Below, in pieces: positions 6,581-14,739 of a stretch of 25,989 bases of DNA. Origin of the DNA: Clostridia bacterium (GTDB taxonomy: Bacteria; Bacillota; Clostridia; Oscillospirales; CAG-272); NCBI GenBank assembly GCA_900753285.1, contig CAADYN010000194.1:1-25989 (forward strand). Reading direction: 5' to 3'. The notes under the pieces were generated by a model, which was not told the DNA's origin, searched no databases, and saw only the letters and a list, made by a program, of their open reading frames with translations. How positions within the stretch are numbered: the stretch's first letter is position 1; every line of letters starts with the position of its first letter. Position numbers and translations under genes: made by a program.

Positions 6581-7138
6581 TTATGCTCTTTCAAGATATT
6601 CGGATGTACGTGTGTCGATTTTGATCTTGTCGCCTGTATTGATGAACAGCGGTACTCTGATGGTAGCGCCTGTTTCAACCGTAGCTGTCTTGGATGCACC
6701 TGTTGCGGTATCGCCTCTTACGCCGGGTTCGCAGTCTGTTACTTCGAGTTCAACGAACATCGGAGGTTCAACCGAGAAGGGCTTGTCCTGATAGGAACGA
6801 ATGGTGCAGATCATTTCTTCCTTAACGAACTTGAAGTTGTCGCCGATAAGATCCTTGCCGATCGGAACCTGTTCGTATGAATCGAGATCCATGAAGTAGT
6901 AGAGGTCGCCATCGTTGTAAAGATACTGCATATCCTTACGGTCGATTCTCGCGTCGTTGTACTTATCTGTAGGGGAGAACGTCTTTTCAACAACCGCGCC
7001 TGTGATAACGTTTCTGAGCTTTGTACGAACGAATGCAGCTCCCTTACCTGGTTTAACATGCTGGAACTCGATTACCTGCATAACCTGTCCGTCCATATCA
7101 AATGTAATACCGTTTCTGAAATCGCCTGCTACAACCAT
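6581..7138 (-). CDS. efp: Translation elongation factor P
   Basis: EF-P enters the ribosomal E site and relieves stalling at polyproline stretches. The 185 residues show the three beta-barrel domains: domain I with HVKPGKGAAFVR, in which K32 at the loop tip is the residue modified in many bacteria; domain II with YLYNDGDLYYFMDLDSYEQ; and domain III ending GDKIKIDTRTSEYLERA. The PGKG loop is the Lys type; no modification enzyme is in this window. The start at 7138 (MVVAGDFRNG) is fixed by homology, because the Shine-Dalgarno is displaced by an intervening hairpin (7146-7172). It is the first gene of a two-gene unit with its own promoter at 7215-7243. Confidence 0.97.
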   Translation of the reverse strand: MVVAGDFRNGITFDMDGQVMQVIEFQHVKPGKGAAFVRTKLRNVITGAVVEKTFSPTDKYNDARIDRKDMQYLYNDGDLYYFMDLDSYEQVPIGKDLIGDNFKFVKEEMICTIRSYQDKPFSVEPPMFVELEVTDCEPGVRGDTATGASKTATVETGATIRVPLFINTGDKIKIDTRTSEYLERA

Positions 7139-7179
7139 AGTAGTTTTTATCCCCGACGGGTATGGGGATAAACTCCTTT
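7139..7179 (-). promoter_or_regulatory. efp translation-initiation region with hairpin between Shine-Dalgarno and AUG
   Basis: On the minus strand AAAGGAG (7179-7173) is followed directly by a perfect 9-bp stem TTTATCCCC / GGGGATAAA (7172-7164 with 7154-7146) around a 9-nt loop, then AACTACT and the ATG. The linear distance from GGAG to AUG is 34 nt, far too long. With the stem formed it is effectively 7 nt. No ATG, GTG or TTG lies between them. Confidence 0.82.
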
Positions 7180-7214
7180 CAATATTTAAATAGATATAAA
7201 TTACAATACACTAT

Positions 7215-7243
7215 ATTTTACTATATTCTCTTCCGTTTTTCAA
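7215..7243 (-). promoter_or_regulatory. Sigma-A promoter of efp
   Basis: TTGAAA (7243-7238), 17 nt, TAAAAT (7220-7215) on the minus strand. The A/T-rich leader runs about 70 nt to the efp start. Confidence 0.75.
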
Positions 7244-7287
7244 GAGGGAGAGCGCAGTTTTTTTCATTTTTCTCGCAGTTTTACAAA

Positions 7288-9921
7288 TTATTTATTTTTT
7301 TGACGTCTGATGAGCTTCACAACCTCGACTACGGGAATAACGCAGAATCCGAGAAGAGCGGCTGTTGCATATTCTCTAAGTCCTACTGCCGTAAAATCAA
7401 ACGCCGAGGCAAGAACGGGAATTTCGCACACTGCGGTTGTGAGAGCAAGGCTGACTATGGCGGCGATGTTGAGCATTTTGTTCATGCCTTTTATCTTAAA
7501 TAAACTCTTCTCTCTTGAGCGGAGGTTGAAGCTGTGGAATATCTCAGCCATGGAGAGAGTGAGGAACGCCATTGTAGTGCCGTGAGCAGAGCCGCCGAAG
7601 CCGAACGCGCCAGTCTCAAACATATGACCGAAGCCGTAGCTTATGATAACGAGAGCTGAAATAAGTATTCCCTGATAAGCCACGTCAAATCCGAGTCCGC
7701 CTGAGAAAACGCCTTCATTTGCGTCTCTGGGCTTGCGCTTCATTATGTCCGCTTCCGCTTTTTCCATGCCGAGCGCGAGTGCGGGGAACGTATCGGTGAT
7801 AAGGTTTATCCAAAGGAGATGCACAGGCTCGAGGATATTGAAGCCTATGAGAGTCGCGACAAATATAGTTATGACTTCGCTCATGTTCGAGCCGAGCAGG
7901 AACTGTATCGCCTTGCGGATGTTGTCGTAAATTCTTCTGCCTTCCTCGACAGCGGACACAATCGTCGCGAAGTTATCGTCGGCAAGCACCATATCCGCAA
8001 CGTTTTTGGTGACGTCCGTACCTGTGATGCCCATTCCGATACCGATATCCGCGGATTTTATTGAGGGAGCGTCATTTACACCGTCGCCTGTCATAGCTGT
8101 AACGTAGCCTGCTGCTCTCCACTGGTTTACGATGCGCGTCTTGTGCTCCGGCTGAACTCTCGCGTAGACTGAAATATTCTTGAATTCCTTCGCAAATGTC
8201 GCGTCATCCATTTTTGACAGTTCTGCACCCGTTATGGCGTACTGTCCTTCTTCAATTATGCCAAGCTCCCGCGCTATAGCAACTGCCGTATCCTTGTGGT
8301 CGCCTGTTATCATTATCGGACGGATTCCGGCGCTTCTGCATTCCTCGATAGCGTCCTTTACTTCCGGTCTGACGGGGTCTATCATGCCGACAAGTCCGAG
8401 GAAGCAAAGTCCCTGCTCCATTTTATCGGGTTCGTAGCTTTCAGGTGAGGAAATATACGTCTTTCTGCCGGACGCAAGAACTCTGAGCGCCTGATCCGCG
8501 AGCTTTTTGTTTTCTTTAAAGAGTGTTTCTCTCAGCTCCTCGGTCATCTCGACTTCTCTGCCGTCGACAAGCGCGGAGGTGCATTTTCCTATGACAACGT
8601 CGGGCGCGCCTGTGGTGTACTGAACAAAGCCCTCTCCGTCGCGATGTACGGTAGTCATGAGCTTTCGCATGGAGTCGAACGGTATCTCGCCAACTCTCGG
8701 GTACTTTTCCTCAAGCTCGTATTTCGGCAGTCCGATTTTCGCGGCATAGTCAACCACAGCGGTCTGGGTAGGGTCGCCTGTCGATACTGTTTGACCGACT
8801 GCGAGCTTAGCGTCTGTGCAGAGTGCGAATGACCGAGCCGTCTCTTCCCTGTCGCTTCCGTAGGACTGAACCACCGTCATTTTGTTCTGTGTAAGCGTAC
8901 CCGTCTTGTCGGAGCATATCACCTGTGCGCAGCCGAGAGTTTCAACCGCGGTAAGGTGGCGTATAATGGCTTTTCTCTTCGACATGAGCGTCACGCCTAT
9001 CGAGAGAACTACAGTAACGACAGCGGCAAGTCCCTCGGGAATAGCGGCAACGGCAAGAGACACAGCAACCATGAACGTGTCAACTATAGTATCGGCATTT
9101 ACACCAGTTTTAATGAGCTGCACGCCGAAAATTACTACGCATATTCCGAGCACAAGCCATGTGAGAACCTTCGAGAGCTGATTCAGCTTCTTCTGGAGGG
9201 GAGTTTCGCTGTCCTCGGCTTTTGTGAGTGCGTCCGCTATCTTGCCCATCTCGGTATCCATGCCTGTCGCTGTGACAACAAGAGTTCCTCGTCCGTATGC
9301 TACAGAGCTTCCCATGTAAACCATGTTCTTGCGGTCGCCGAGGGGAATATCGTCCTCGCCTTTTTTGAGGTTCAAGACGTCTATCATCTTATTCACGGGA
9401 ACGCTTTCACCTGTCAAGGCGGACTCCTCTATTTTCAGGCTCGCGCAGTCTATGAGTCGACCGTCAGCCGGAACAGAGTCGCCAGCGTCAAGGAATACTA
9501 TGTCTCCGGGAACGATATCCTCGCTCTTTATGACAACAGTTTCGCCGTCACGCAGAACCTTTGATGTTGCCGCCGACATTTCCTGCAAGGCTTCGATAGC
9601 GTTTTCCGCTTTGCTTTCCTGATATACTCCGAGGACGGCATTGATGAGAACCACCGCTAAAATAATGATAACATCGGCAAAGCTCTCGCCTTCGACTACT
9701 GCAAGTATTCCCGATACCACAGCCGCGCATATCAGAATAATCGTCATGGGGTCTCCAAGCTGTGACAGAAAACGCACGATAAGCGGAACTTTTTTTGCAG
9801 CCTTGAGCTTATTTTTTCCGTACTTTTCCGCGCGTTTTTCAGCCTCAGCCGTTGTCAATCCGGCGAGAGATGAGTTTTCGTTTTTCATTACCTCGCCGAC
9901 ATCGGTCAGGTATTCTTTCAT
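7288..9921 (-). CDS. Cation-translocating P-type ATPase, SERCA-like Ca2+ pump
   Basis: The 877-residue P2-type ATPase has an N-terminal cation-ATPase domain (1-50), the actuator with LTGES (169-173), the phosphorylation site CSDKTGTLT with D338, and the hinge TGDGVNDAPS (611-620). About ten transmembrane segments are visible. The SERCA calcium ligands are conserved: IPEGL with E296 in M4, N679 and E682 in GSNMSEVITIF (M5), and N706 and D710 in NLITDTFPALALG (M6). These residues support Ca2+ export at the expense of ATP; the ion specificity is inferred from them. The start at MKEYL follows AGGA and matches homologues. It is a single-gene unit with a strong promoter at 9976-10004. Confidence 0.93.
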   Translation of the reverse strand: MKEYLTDVGEVMKNENSSLAGLTTAEAEKRAEKYGKNKLKAAKKVPLIVRFLSQLGDPMTIILICAAVVSGILAVVEGESFADVIIILAVVLINAVLGVYQESKAENAIEALQEMSAATSKVLRDGETVVIKSEDIVPGDIVFLDAGDSVPADGRLIDCASLKIEESALTGESVPVNKMIDVLNLKKGEDDIPLGDRKNMVYMGSSVAYGRGTLVVTATGMDTEMGKIADALTKAEDSETPLQKKLNQLSKVLTWLVLGICVVIFGVQLIKTGVNADTIVDTFMVAVSLAVAAIPEGLAAVVTVVLSIGVTLMSKRKAIIRHLTAVETLGCAQVICSDKTGTLTQNKMTVVQSYGSDREETARSFALCTDAKLAVGQTVSTGDPTQTAVVDYAAKIGLPKYELEEKYPRVGEIPFDSMRKLMTTVHRDGEGFVQYTTGAPDVVIGKCTSALVDGREVEMTEELRETLFKENKKLADQALRVLASGRKTYISSPESYEPDKMEQGLCFLGLVGMIDPVRPEVKDAIEECRSAGIRPIMITGDHKDTAVAIARELGIIEEGQYAITGAELSKMDDATFAKEFKNISVYARVQPEHKTRIVNQWRAAGYVTAMTGDGVNDAPSIKSADIGIGMGITGTDVTKNVADMVLADDNFATIVSAVEEGRRIYDNIRKAIQFLLGSNMSEVITIFVATLIGFNILEPVHLLWINLITDTFPALALGMEKAEADIMKRKPRDANEGVFSGGLGFDVAYQGILISALVIISYGFGHMFETGAFGFGGSAHGTTMAFLTLSMAEIFHSFNLRSREKSLFKIKGMNKMLNIAAIVSLALTTAVCEIPVLASAFDFTAVGLREYATAALLGFCVIPVVEVVKLIRRQKNK

Positions 9922-9975
9922 TTTTCCTGTTTCATATCCTTTTCATTAAAAAATTTGGGATTTGCTTACGATATG

Positions 9976-10006
9976 AGTATACCACCGGAAAGTTGATTTG
10001 TCAACT
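9976..10006 (-). promoter_or_regulatory. Sigma-A promoter of the Ca2+ ATPase with a palindrome over the -35
   Basis: TTGACA (10004-9999), 17 nt, TATACT (9981-9976). The -35 lies inside a perfect inverted repeat, AGTTGA-4 nt-TCAACT (9991-10006), a candidate repressor site. Confidence 0.82.
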
Positions 10007-10042
10007 ATTTTAGCCGTTTTATTATCCGTATTTAATCTTATT

Positions 10043-11233
10043 TTAATTTGTTTTTGAACTTGTTTTCTTCTTGTATATGAGAGCGCAGACGACGAGAATC
10101 AAGGGGAAAACGATACCCGCGAGGATTCCGGTTTTCAGGTTATCTCCGACAAGACCGGAAACAAATCCGACAAGCGTAGGTCCGCCCGAGCATCCGAGAT
10201 CTCCCGCCAGGGCAAGATACGCAAACATCGCGGTACCGCCTTTCGGGAAGCCCGAGGAAGCTATGCTGAACACTCCCGGCCAGAGAACACCGACGGAAAG
10301 ACCGCACAGCGCGCATCCGACAAGTGACAAAACAGGATTCGGGGACAGCGACGCAATAAGATAAGCCGCTATGCAGAGAACTCCGCTTCCGATAATAAAT
10401 CCGAGAAGGTCGATTTTTTCAGCCGCTTTTGCGTAAAATACTCTTGAAGCTCCCATGAGGATGGAGAACATACAAGGTCCCGCAAGGTCGCCGACAGTTT
10501 TGGAGACTCCGAGACCGAGTTCGGCAAAAGCGGAAGCCCACTGACTCATTGCCTGTTCGCTCGCACCCGACGCTACCATGAGCACGACAAATATCCAGAA
10601 AAGTCCGCTCTTGAACAGCTCTCGAGTTTTCATGCCTTCTCCTTCCTCGGTAAGCGGAGCGATAGGCACTTTTGTGAAGAATACAGCGTTGACAAGCGGA
10701 AAAACTGCCCACAGAAGCGCAAGAATTCTCCAGTTTTCACGTCCCGCGAGGGTCAGAAACAGCGTCGAGAGAAGAATCACGGCGACAGTTCCCCAGCAGT
10801 AAAATGAATGAAGCAGGCTCATGACGGAAGCTTTGTTGTCGGTCGGGCAGGCTTCGACTATCGGACTGATAAGAACCTCGATAAGTCCACCTCCGACGGC
10901 ATAGAGGAATACCGACACGAGAAGTCCGGCAAACGGAGGCATTATAAACGGCAGAATCGCAAGTGAAGCAAGACCTGCCACAGCAAACACGTGCGCTGCG
11001 ACTATACATTTTCTGTAGCCGATTTTGTCAACGAACACAGCGGACAGGCAGTCTACACACAGCTGAATAAGAAAGTTTATCGTGATGAGCAGGGTTATCT
11101 CGGACAGCGGCAAATCGAACGTGTCCCTGAATATGACGAACAAAAGCGGGGATAGGTTATTGACAATCGCCTGAGTGATGTATCCGGCGTAGCACGCAAA
11201 TATCGTATGCTTGTAGCTGAGTTTTCCTGACAT
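10043..11233 (-). CDS. Major facilitator superfamily transporter
   Basis: This 396-residue membrane protein has twelve predicted hydrophobic segments with the usual central cytoplasmic loop (TKVPIAPLTEEGEGMKTREL, about residues 188-207). An MFS motif A-like loop appears after TM2 (SAVFVDKIGYRKC), and there is a similar positive loop in the second half (SRVFYAKAAEKIDLLG). The architecture resembles sugar/drug-proton antiporter-type MFS members such as the FucP/YfkF-like groups, but the substrate cannot be read from sequence. It starts 31 nt after the stop of the ZnuC-like ATPase and is presumably co-transcribed with it. The start at 11233 follows AGGAGAACAAT-type spacing (AGGA). Confidence 0.88.
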   Translation of the reverse strand: MSGKLSYKHTIFACYAGYITQAIVNNLSPLLFVIFRDTFDLPLSEITLLITINFLIQLCVDCLSAVFVDKIGYRKCIVAAHVFAVAGLASLAILPFIMPPFAGLLVSVFLYAVGGGLIEVLISPIVEACPTDNKASVMSLLHSFYCWGTVAVILLSTLFLTLAGRENWRILALLWAVFPLVNAVFFTKVPIAPLTEEGEGMKTRELFKSGLFWIFVVLMVASGASEQAMSQWASAFAELGLGVSKTVGDLAGPCMFSILMGASRVFYAKAAEKIDLLGFIIGSGVLCIAAYLIASLSPNPVLSLVGCALCGLSVGVLWPGVFSIASSGFPKGGTAMFAYLALAGDLGCSGGPTLVGFVSGLVGDNLKTGILAGIVFPLILVVCALIYKKKTSSKTN

Positions 11234-11264
11234 ATTGTTCTCCTAAAACTGATGAATTTATCCG

Positions 11265-11954
11265 CTAAATTATTCTTCCGGCGAAATAGAATTGTCCGGG
11301 GACGGATTTTATATAGGCCTCGACGTTGCCGCAGTACAGCTGAGTATCTGACAGGTGCAGAACCGTTCCGTCAAGGGCTTCGTGGTCGATGAGTATCACG
11401 GCGGTTTTCTCGATGCGGTGAATCTTGTCAATCTCGTCGAACATTTCATCCTTTGCAACAGCGTCAAGTCCGTGCATAGGCTCGTCGAGTATGAGAAGTC
11501 TCTTTTTGCCGCACATGGCTCTCGCGAGAAGCACCCTCTGTTTTTGTCCGCCAGACAGCTCCGCGTATCTTTTTTTAGCGAGGTGCGTAACTCCGAGACG
11601 TTCCATTGCTTCCGTAGCGAGGTTTTTCTCACGCCTTGTGACGAAGAAGCTCCGCATTCCGCCGAGACATCCCGACAGTACAACGTCTCTTACGCTGAGC
11701 GGACCGTGTATCTCGTCACTCTGCGGAACATAGCCTATCTCCTCCCTTTTCAGAGAGTTCATATATTCCACTTCTCCCGCGACCGGCTTTAATAGTCCCA
11801 TGAGAGTCAGCGCGAAGCAGGTTTTTCCCATTCCGCTGTGACCGACAACACACATATACTCCCCTTCTCCGAGAGTAAAATCAATCCCCGAACATAGCGC
11901 CGCTCCGTCGTAGCCTATTGACAAAGAGCGGCAGGCAAGTATTTCTTTTTCCAT
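11265..11954 (-). CDS. ABC transporter ATP-binding protein, ZnuC/metal-type, without an adjacent permease
   Basis: The 229-residue ABC nucleotide-binding protein has all catalytic motifs: Walker A GHSGMGKT (38-45), Q-loop Q78 in IGYVPQ, signature LSGGQKQR (133-140), Walker B RLLILDEP (152-159), D-loop GLD (162-164) and H-loop H191 in LIDHE. The length, IGYVPQ and the insertion before the signature resemble the zinc/manganese (ZnuC, MntB) group. Normally such a protein is encoded with a membrane permease and a binding protein; here neither is present and the next gene is an MFS transporter. The start follows AGGA 7 nt upstream. What membrane partner it energises is unknown. Confidence 0.88.
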   Translation of the reverse strand: MEKEILACRSLSIGYDGAALCSGIDFTLGEGEYMCVVGHSGMGKTCFALTLMGLLKPVAGEVEYMNSLKREEIGYVPQSDEIHGPLSVRDVVLSGCLGGMRSFFVTRREKNLATEAMERLGVTHLAKKRYAELSGGQKQRVLLARAMCGKKRLLILDEPMHGLDAVAKDEMFDEIDKIHRIEKTAVILIDHEALDGTVLHLSDTQLYCGNVEAYIKSVPGQFYFAGRII

Positions 11955-12008
11955 TATTACATCCTAATCATTATATATATTCCGTCTGTTCTTCAGGTGT
12001 GAATGCTG

Positions 12009-12098
12009 AGGATACTCTGAACTAATCGGATTTTTGCGATAAAAGGCTAAAACATAGGGGCTTTTGTCGCAAAAACAACCTTATATCAGAGGCTTCCT
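12009..12098 (+). repeat. 90-nt structured repeat, copy 1
   Basis: It begins AGGATACTCTGA and ends TCAGAGGCTTCCT. The outer stem pairs repeat positions 1-4 and 7-12 with 87-90 and 78-83. The inner stem pairs 22-37 with 53-68 around a 15-nt loop; in this copy one terminal pair (22-68) is lost. It is 81/90 identical to copies 2 and 3. It lies upstream of the yitT promoter. Confidence 0.9.
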
Positions 12099-12213
12099 AT
12101 AAATAACGCACATTTCGACATTTACTATTTTATAGAAAGCAAAGGCGAATATCAACCTCTAATATATACAAACCTTTCTCATAATTTGCGGGCGAAAATA
12201 TCAAAAATATGAA

Positions 12214-12242
12214 TTGACAGAAATGGCTTTTTATGATATCCT
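12214..12242 (+). promoter_or_regulatory. Sigma-A promoter of yitT
   Basis: TTGACA (12214-12219), 17 nt, TATCCT (12237-12242). Confidence 0.68.
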
Positions 12243-12295
12243 TTTATAGCTCAATTAAAGATTTTTTTTAGAACAAAATGAGGGTTCAAACAAAA

Positions 12296-13156
12296 ATGAA
12301 TAAGAAACTCAACATACCGAAGCCGCTGCATGAATACGCGATTTTGACGTTCGCTTCATTCTTAATGGGCTTCGGTATCTACTTCTTCCGTTTTCCGAAC
12401 AACTTCTCTTTCGGCGGAGTGACCGGTATCGCAGTCATTATGGCTAAAGCGATTCCCCTCTCGGCGTCCACCATTACGTTCATCTTAAACATCCTGCTTC
12501 TGATTCTCGGAGTTGTGGTTCTCGGCAAATCGTTCGGCATAAAAACCGCGTACACGACGATAATGCTCTCGATATCAATGTCGCTTTTTGAGTTTCTCTT
12601 CCCGATGAGCGGTCCGCTGACTGACGAGCCTATCCTTGAATGCTGCTTTGCCGTTATTCTTCCCGCTCTCGCCTCCGCTATCATATTCAACATGGATGCG
12701 TCAAGCGGCGGAACTGACATTATAGCAATGATACTCAACAAATACGCTCCCATAAACATCGGAACCGCACTTCTCCTTGCCGACTTCCTTGTTGCGGTAT
12801 TCGCGTTCACGTTCAGCATCAAGACAGGACTGTTCTCCGTACTCGGCTGGTTCTCGAAGAGCCTTGTTATAGACAGCGTTATCGAAAGCATCAACAAGTG
12901 CAAGGTGTTCACCATTGTCTGCCGCGATCCCGACAAGATAACGGAATTCATTATGAAGGACCTCAACCGCAGTGCAACAATTGAAGAAGCTGTGGGCGCG
13001 TACACTCACGACAAGAGATTCGTTATCACTTCAATCGTAGGACGTTCGCAGGCAGTAAGACTTCGTAACTTCATCAGACACATCGCACCCGACTCGTTCA
13101 TTACCATATCAAACTCCAGTGAGATTATCGGAAACGGCTTCCGCTCTCACATCTGA
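12296..13156 (+). CDS. YitT-family membrane protein (DUF161 + DUF2179)
   Basis: The 286-residue product has five or six N-terminal hydrophobic segments (about 15-190), including GGVTGIAVI and the family's diagnostic SSGGTDIIAMILNKY. A soluble C-terminal DUF2179 domain follows (VFTIVCRDPDKITEFIMKDL to SNSSEIIGNGF), a small ferredoxin-like fold found in YitT/YqfU proteins. The biochemical role of this family is not established; transport is inferred. An ATG six codons upstream (12278) is possible but lacks a ribosome site, whereas GAGGG lies 11 nt before 12296, itself a rather long spacing, so the start is uncertain. The stop codon overlaps the first base of repeat copy 2. It is monocistronic, flanked by two repeat copies. 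Confidence 0.88.
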   Translation: MNKKLNIPKPLHEYAILTFASFLMGFGIYFFRFPNNFSFGGVTGIAVIMAKAIPLSASTITFILNILLLILGVVVLGKSFGIKTAYTTIMLSISMSLFEFLFPMSGPLTDEPILECCFAVILPALASAIIFNMDASSGGTDIIAMILNKYAPINIGTALLLADFLVAVFAFTFSIKTGLFSVLGWFSKSLVIDSVIESINKCKVFTIVCRDPDKITEFIMKDLNRSATIEEAVGAYTHDKRFVITSIVGRSQAVRLRNFIRHIAPDSFITISNSSEIIGNGFRSHI

Positions 13157-13245
13157 GGATACTCTGAATAAATCGGATTTTTGCGATAAAAGGCTAAAAT
13201 ATAAGGGCTTTTATTGCAAAAATAACATTAAATCAGAGGCTTCCT
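13156..13245 (+). repeat. 90-nt structured repeat, copy 2
   Basis: It starts on the last base of the yitT stop codon, so it would form the 3' UTR of yitT before the terminator at 13260. Inner-stem positions 30-60 are G-U and 32-58 are U-A here, while copies 1 and 3 have G-C and U-G, so pairing is kept in both forms. It is 84/90 identical to copy 3. Confidence 0.9.
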
Positions 13246-13259
13246 CATCAAAGCAAAAC

Positions 13260-13292
13260 AAAAGGTCAGAGTTTTTTACGCTCCGACCTTTT
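13260..13292. terminator. Bidirectional intrinsic terminator between yitT and purF
   Basis: AAAAGGTC (13260-13267) pairs with GACCTTTT (13285-13292), and GAG/CTC continue the stem. The T-rich tail runs TATTTT on plus and GTTTTG on minus. On the minus strand the internal mismatch becomes G-U, giving a 12-bp stem that ends the purine operon. Confidence 0.88.
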
Positions 13293-13296
13293 TATT

Positions 13297-14739
13297 TTAG
13301 CTTTCAAATCTGTCCTTTGAGGTAACAGACGGCACGTCCGCTCCGTAGTCTCCGTTGAAGCAGCCTGTGCAGTAGGTATGCTTTCTGTCATCAGACGGCA
13401 GGATGGGGAGATATTTTTCGTCAAGATATCCGAGGCTGTCCGCGCCGATTATCTCGCAGATCTCGTCCACCGTGTGTTTGTTGGCGATGAGATTTTCCTC
13501 CGAGTCGATGTCAGTACCGTACCAACAGGGGTGTCTGAACGGCGGTGCGGTGATTCTGACGTGAACCTCGCGTGCTCCGGCTTCTCTCACGAGCTTTATC
13601 GTTCTCGCAAGAGTGGTACCGCGCACTATGGAGTCGTCGACAAGAACAATTCTCTTTCCGCGGATGTTCTCCGAGATGGGGTTGAGCTTTATCTTAACCT
13701 TGTCCTCACGTGAAGCCTGTCCGGGGGAGATAAACGTTCTGCCGATGTATTTATTCTTGATGAATCCAATCTCATACGGTATTCCCGACTGCTTTGAGAA
13801 GCCTATCGCCGCATCAATTCCCGAATCCGGTACGCCGATTACGATGTCCGCCTGAACGGGATGCTGCTCCGCGAGAAATCTTCCGGCTCTGAGACGCGCT
13901 TCGTGGACGCTGTATCCGTCGATAACAGAATCGGGACGGGCAAAGTATATGTACTCGAAAATACACATTCTCTCCCTTGCAGCTTCGCAGTGGTCTTTAA
14001 TCGAACGCACTCCGTTTTTGTCTATAACGAGCATCTCTCCGGGACATAGGTCTCTCTCGAGCACAGCTCCGCAGGCGTCAAGCGCACATGATTCCGATGC
14101 AACTATCACAGAACCGTCGGAGGTTTTGCCATAGCAGAGAGGTCTGAAGCCGTGTTCGTCCCTCAGTGCGATGAGCTTGTCGTCAAACATGAGTACGCAC
14201 GAATACGCGCCTTTGAGTCTGGACATAGCCGCAGAAACCGCTTCTTCCTCATTTTCATGGGAGATACGTTCCGCAGTGACAACATACGCGATTATCTCGG
14301 TATCCGCCGTTGTGTGGAATATGGAGCCGTTCATCTCAAGCAAATGTCTTAGCTCCGCGGCGTTTGTGAGATTGCCGTTATGCACTACGGAAAGACGGCC
14401 TTTTTCGTGATTTATCGTGATAGGCTGAGCGTTTGTGCGGCTGGAATTCCCCGTTGTGCCGTATCTTACGTGACCTATCGCCATATTTCCGTGACTGAGC
14501 TTTTCTATCTCGTCCTTTGTGAAAACCTCGGTGACAAGACCGACGTCCTTGTGCATTTTGAAAACGCCGTCTTTTGATACGGTGATGCCGCAGCTTTCCT
14601 GCCCTCTGTGCTGTAATGCGTAAAGTCCGTAATAAACGTCTTCGGCGACATCGCGCACTGTGGGGGAATAAACCGCGAAAACTCCGCATTCTTCGTGGAT
14701 ATGTTTTTCTTCGCCTTGTGTGAATTTAGATTCTATCAT
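13297..14739 (-). CDS. purF: Amidophosphoribosyltransferase
   Basis: PurF makes 5-phosphoribosylamine from PRPP and glutamine, the first step of purine synthesis. The 480 residues have a 17-residue propeptide followed by C18-GVF, the N-terminal nucleophile glutaminase (RGQESCGI, GHVRYGTTG, NGNLTN). The PRTase domain carries the PRPP loop RIVLVDDSIVRGTT. Cysteines in ERMCIFEYIYFARPDS, RHPCWYGTD and YCTGCFNGDYG match the 4Fe-4S ligands of the Bacillus-type enzyme, so this is the oxygen-sensitive iron-sulfur form. Its ATG overlaps the purC stop as ATGA (4 nt). It is the last gene of the operon. Confidence 0.97.
   Translation of the reverse strand: MIESKFTQGEEKHIHEECGVFAVYSPTVRDVAEDVYYGLYALQHRGQESCGITVSKDGVFKMHKDVGLVTEVFTKDEIEKLSHGNMAIGHVRYGTTGNSSRTNAQPITINHEKGRLSVVHNGNLTNAAELRHLLEMNGSIFHTTADTEIIAYVVTAERISHENEEEAVSAAMSRLKGAYSCVLMFDDKLIALRDEHGFRPLCYGKTSDGSVIVASESCALDACGAVLERDLCPGEMLVIDKNGVRSIKDHCEAARERMCIFEYIYFARPDSVIDGYSVHEARLRAGRFLAEQHPVQADIVIGVPDSGIDAAIGFSKQSGIPYEIGFIKNKYIGRTFISPGQASREDKVKIKLNPISENIRGKRIVLVDDSIVRGTTLARTIKLVREAGAREVHVRITAPPFRHPCWYGTDIDSEENLIANKHTVDEICEIIGADSLGYLDEKYLPILPSDDRKHTYCTGCFNGDYGADVPSVTSKDRFES

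Larger units (their letters stand above)
11955..12295. other. Divergent intergenic region between the ABC/MFS unit and yitT
   Basis: No gene is seen. The region holds a weak A/T-rich promoter for the ABC gene (TTCACA, 18 nt, TATATA on the minus strand, just before its start), repeat copy 1 (12009-12098), about 115 bp without recognisable features, and the yitT promoter (12214-12242). Confidence 0.6.

Noticed and set aside
12009..12098. 90-nt repeats considered as intrinsic terminators
   Set aside because: The inner stem is followed by A-rich sequence, not a T tract; yitT has a separate true terminator at 13260, and copy 1 lies upstream of a promoter.
12278..12295. Upstream ATG for yitT
   Set aside because: No Shine-Dalgarno precedes it, whereas GAGGG precedes the ATG at 12296; kept only as an alternative start.
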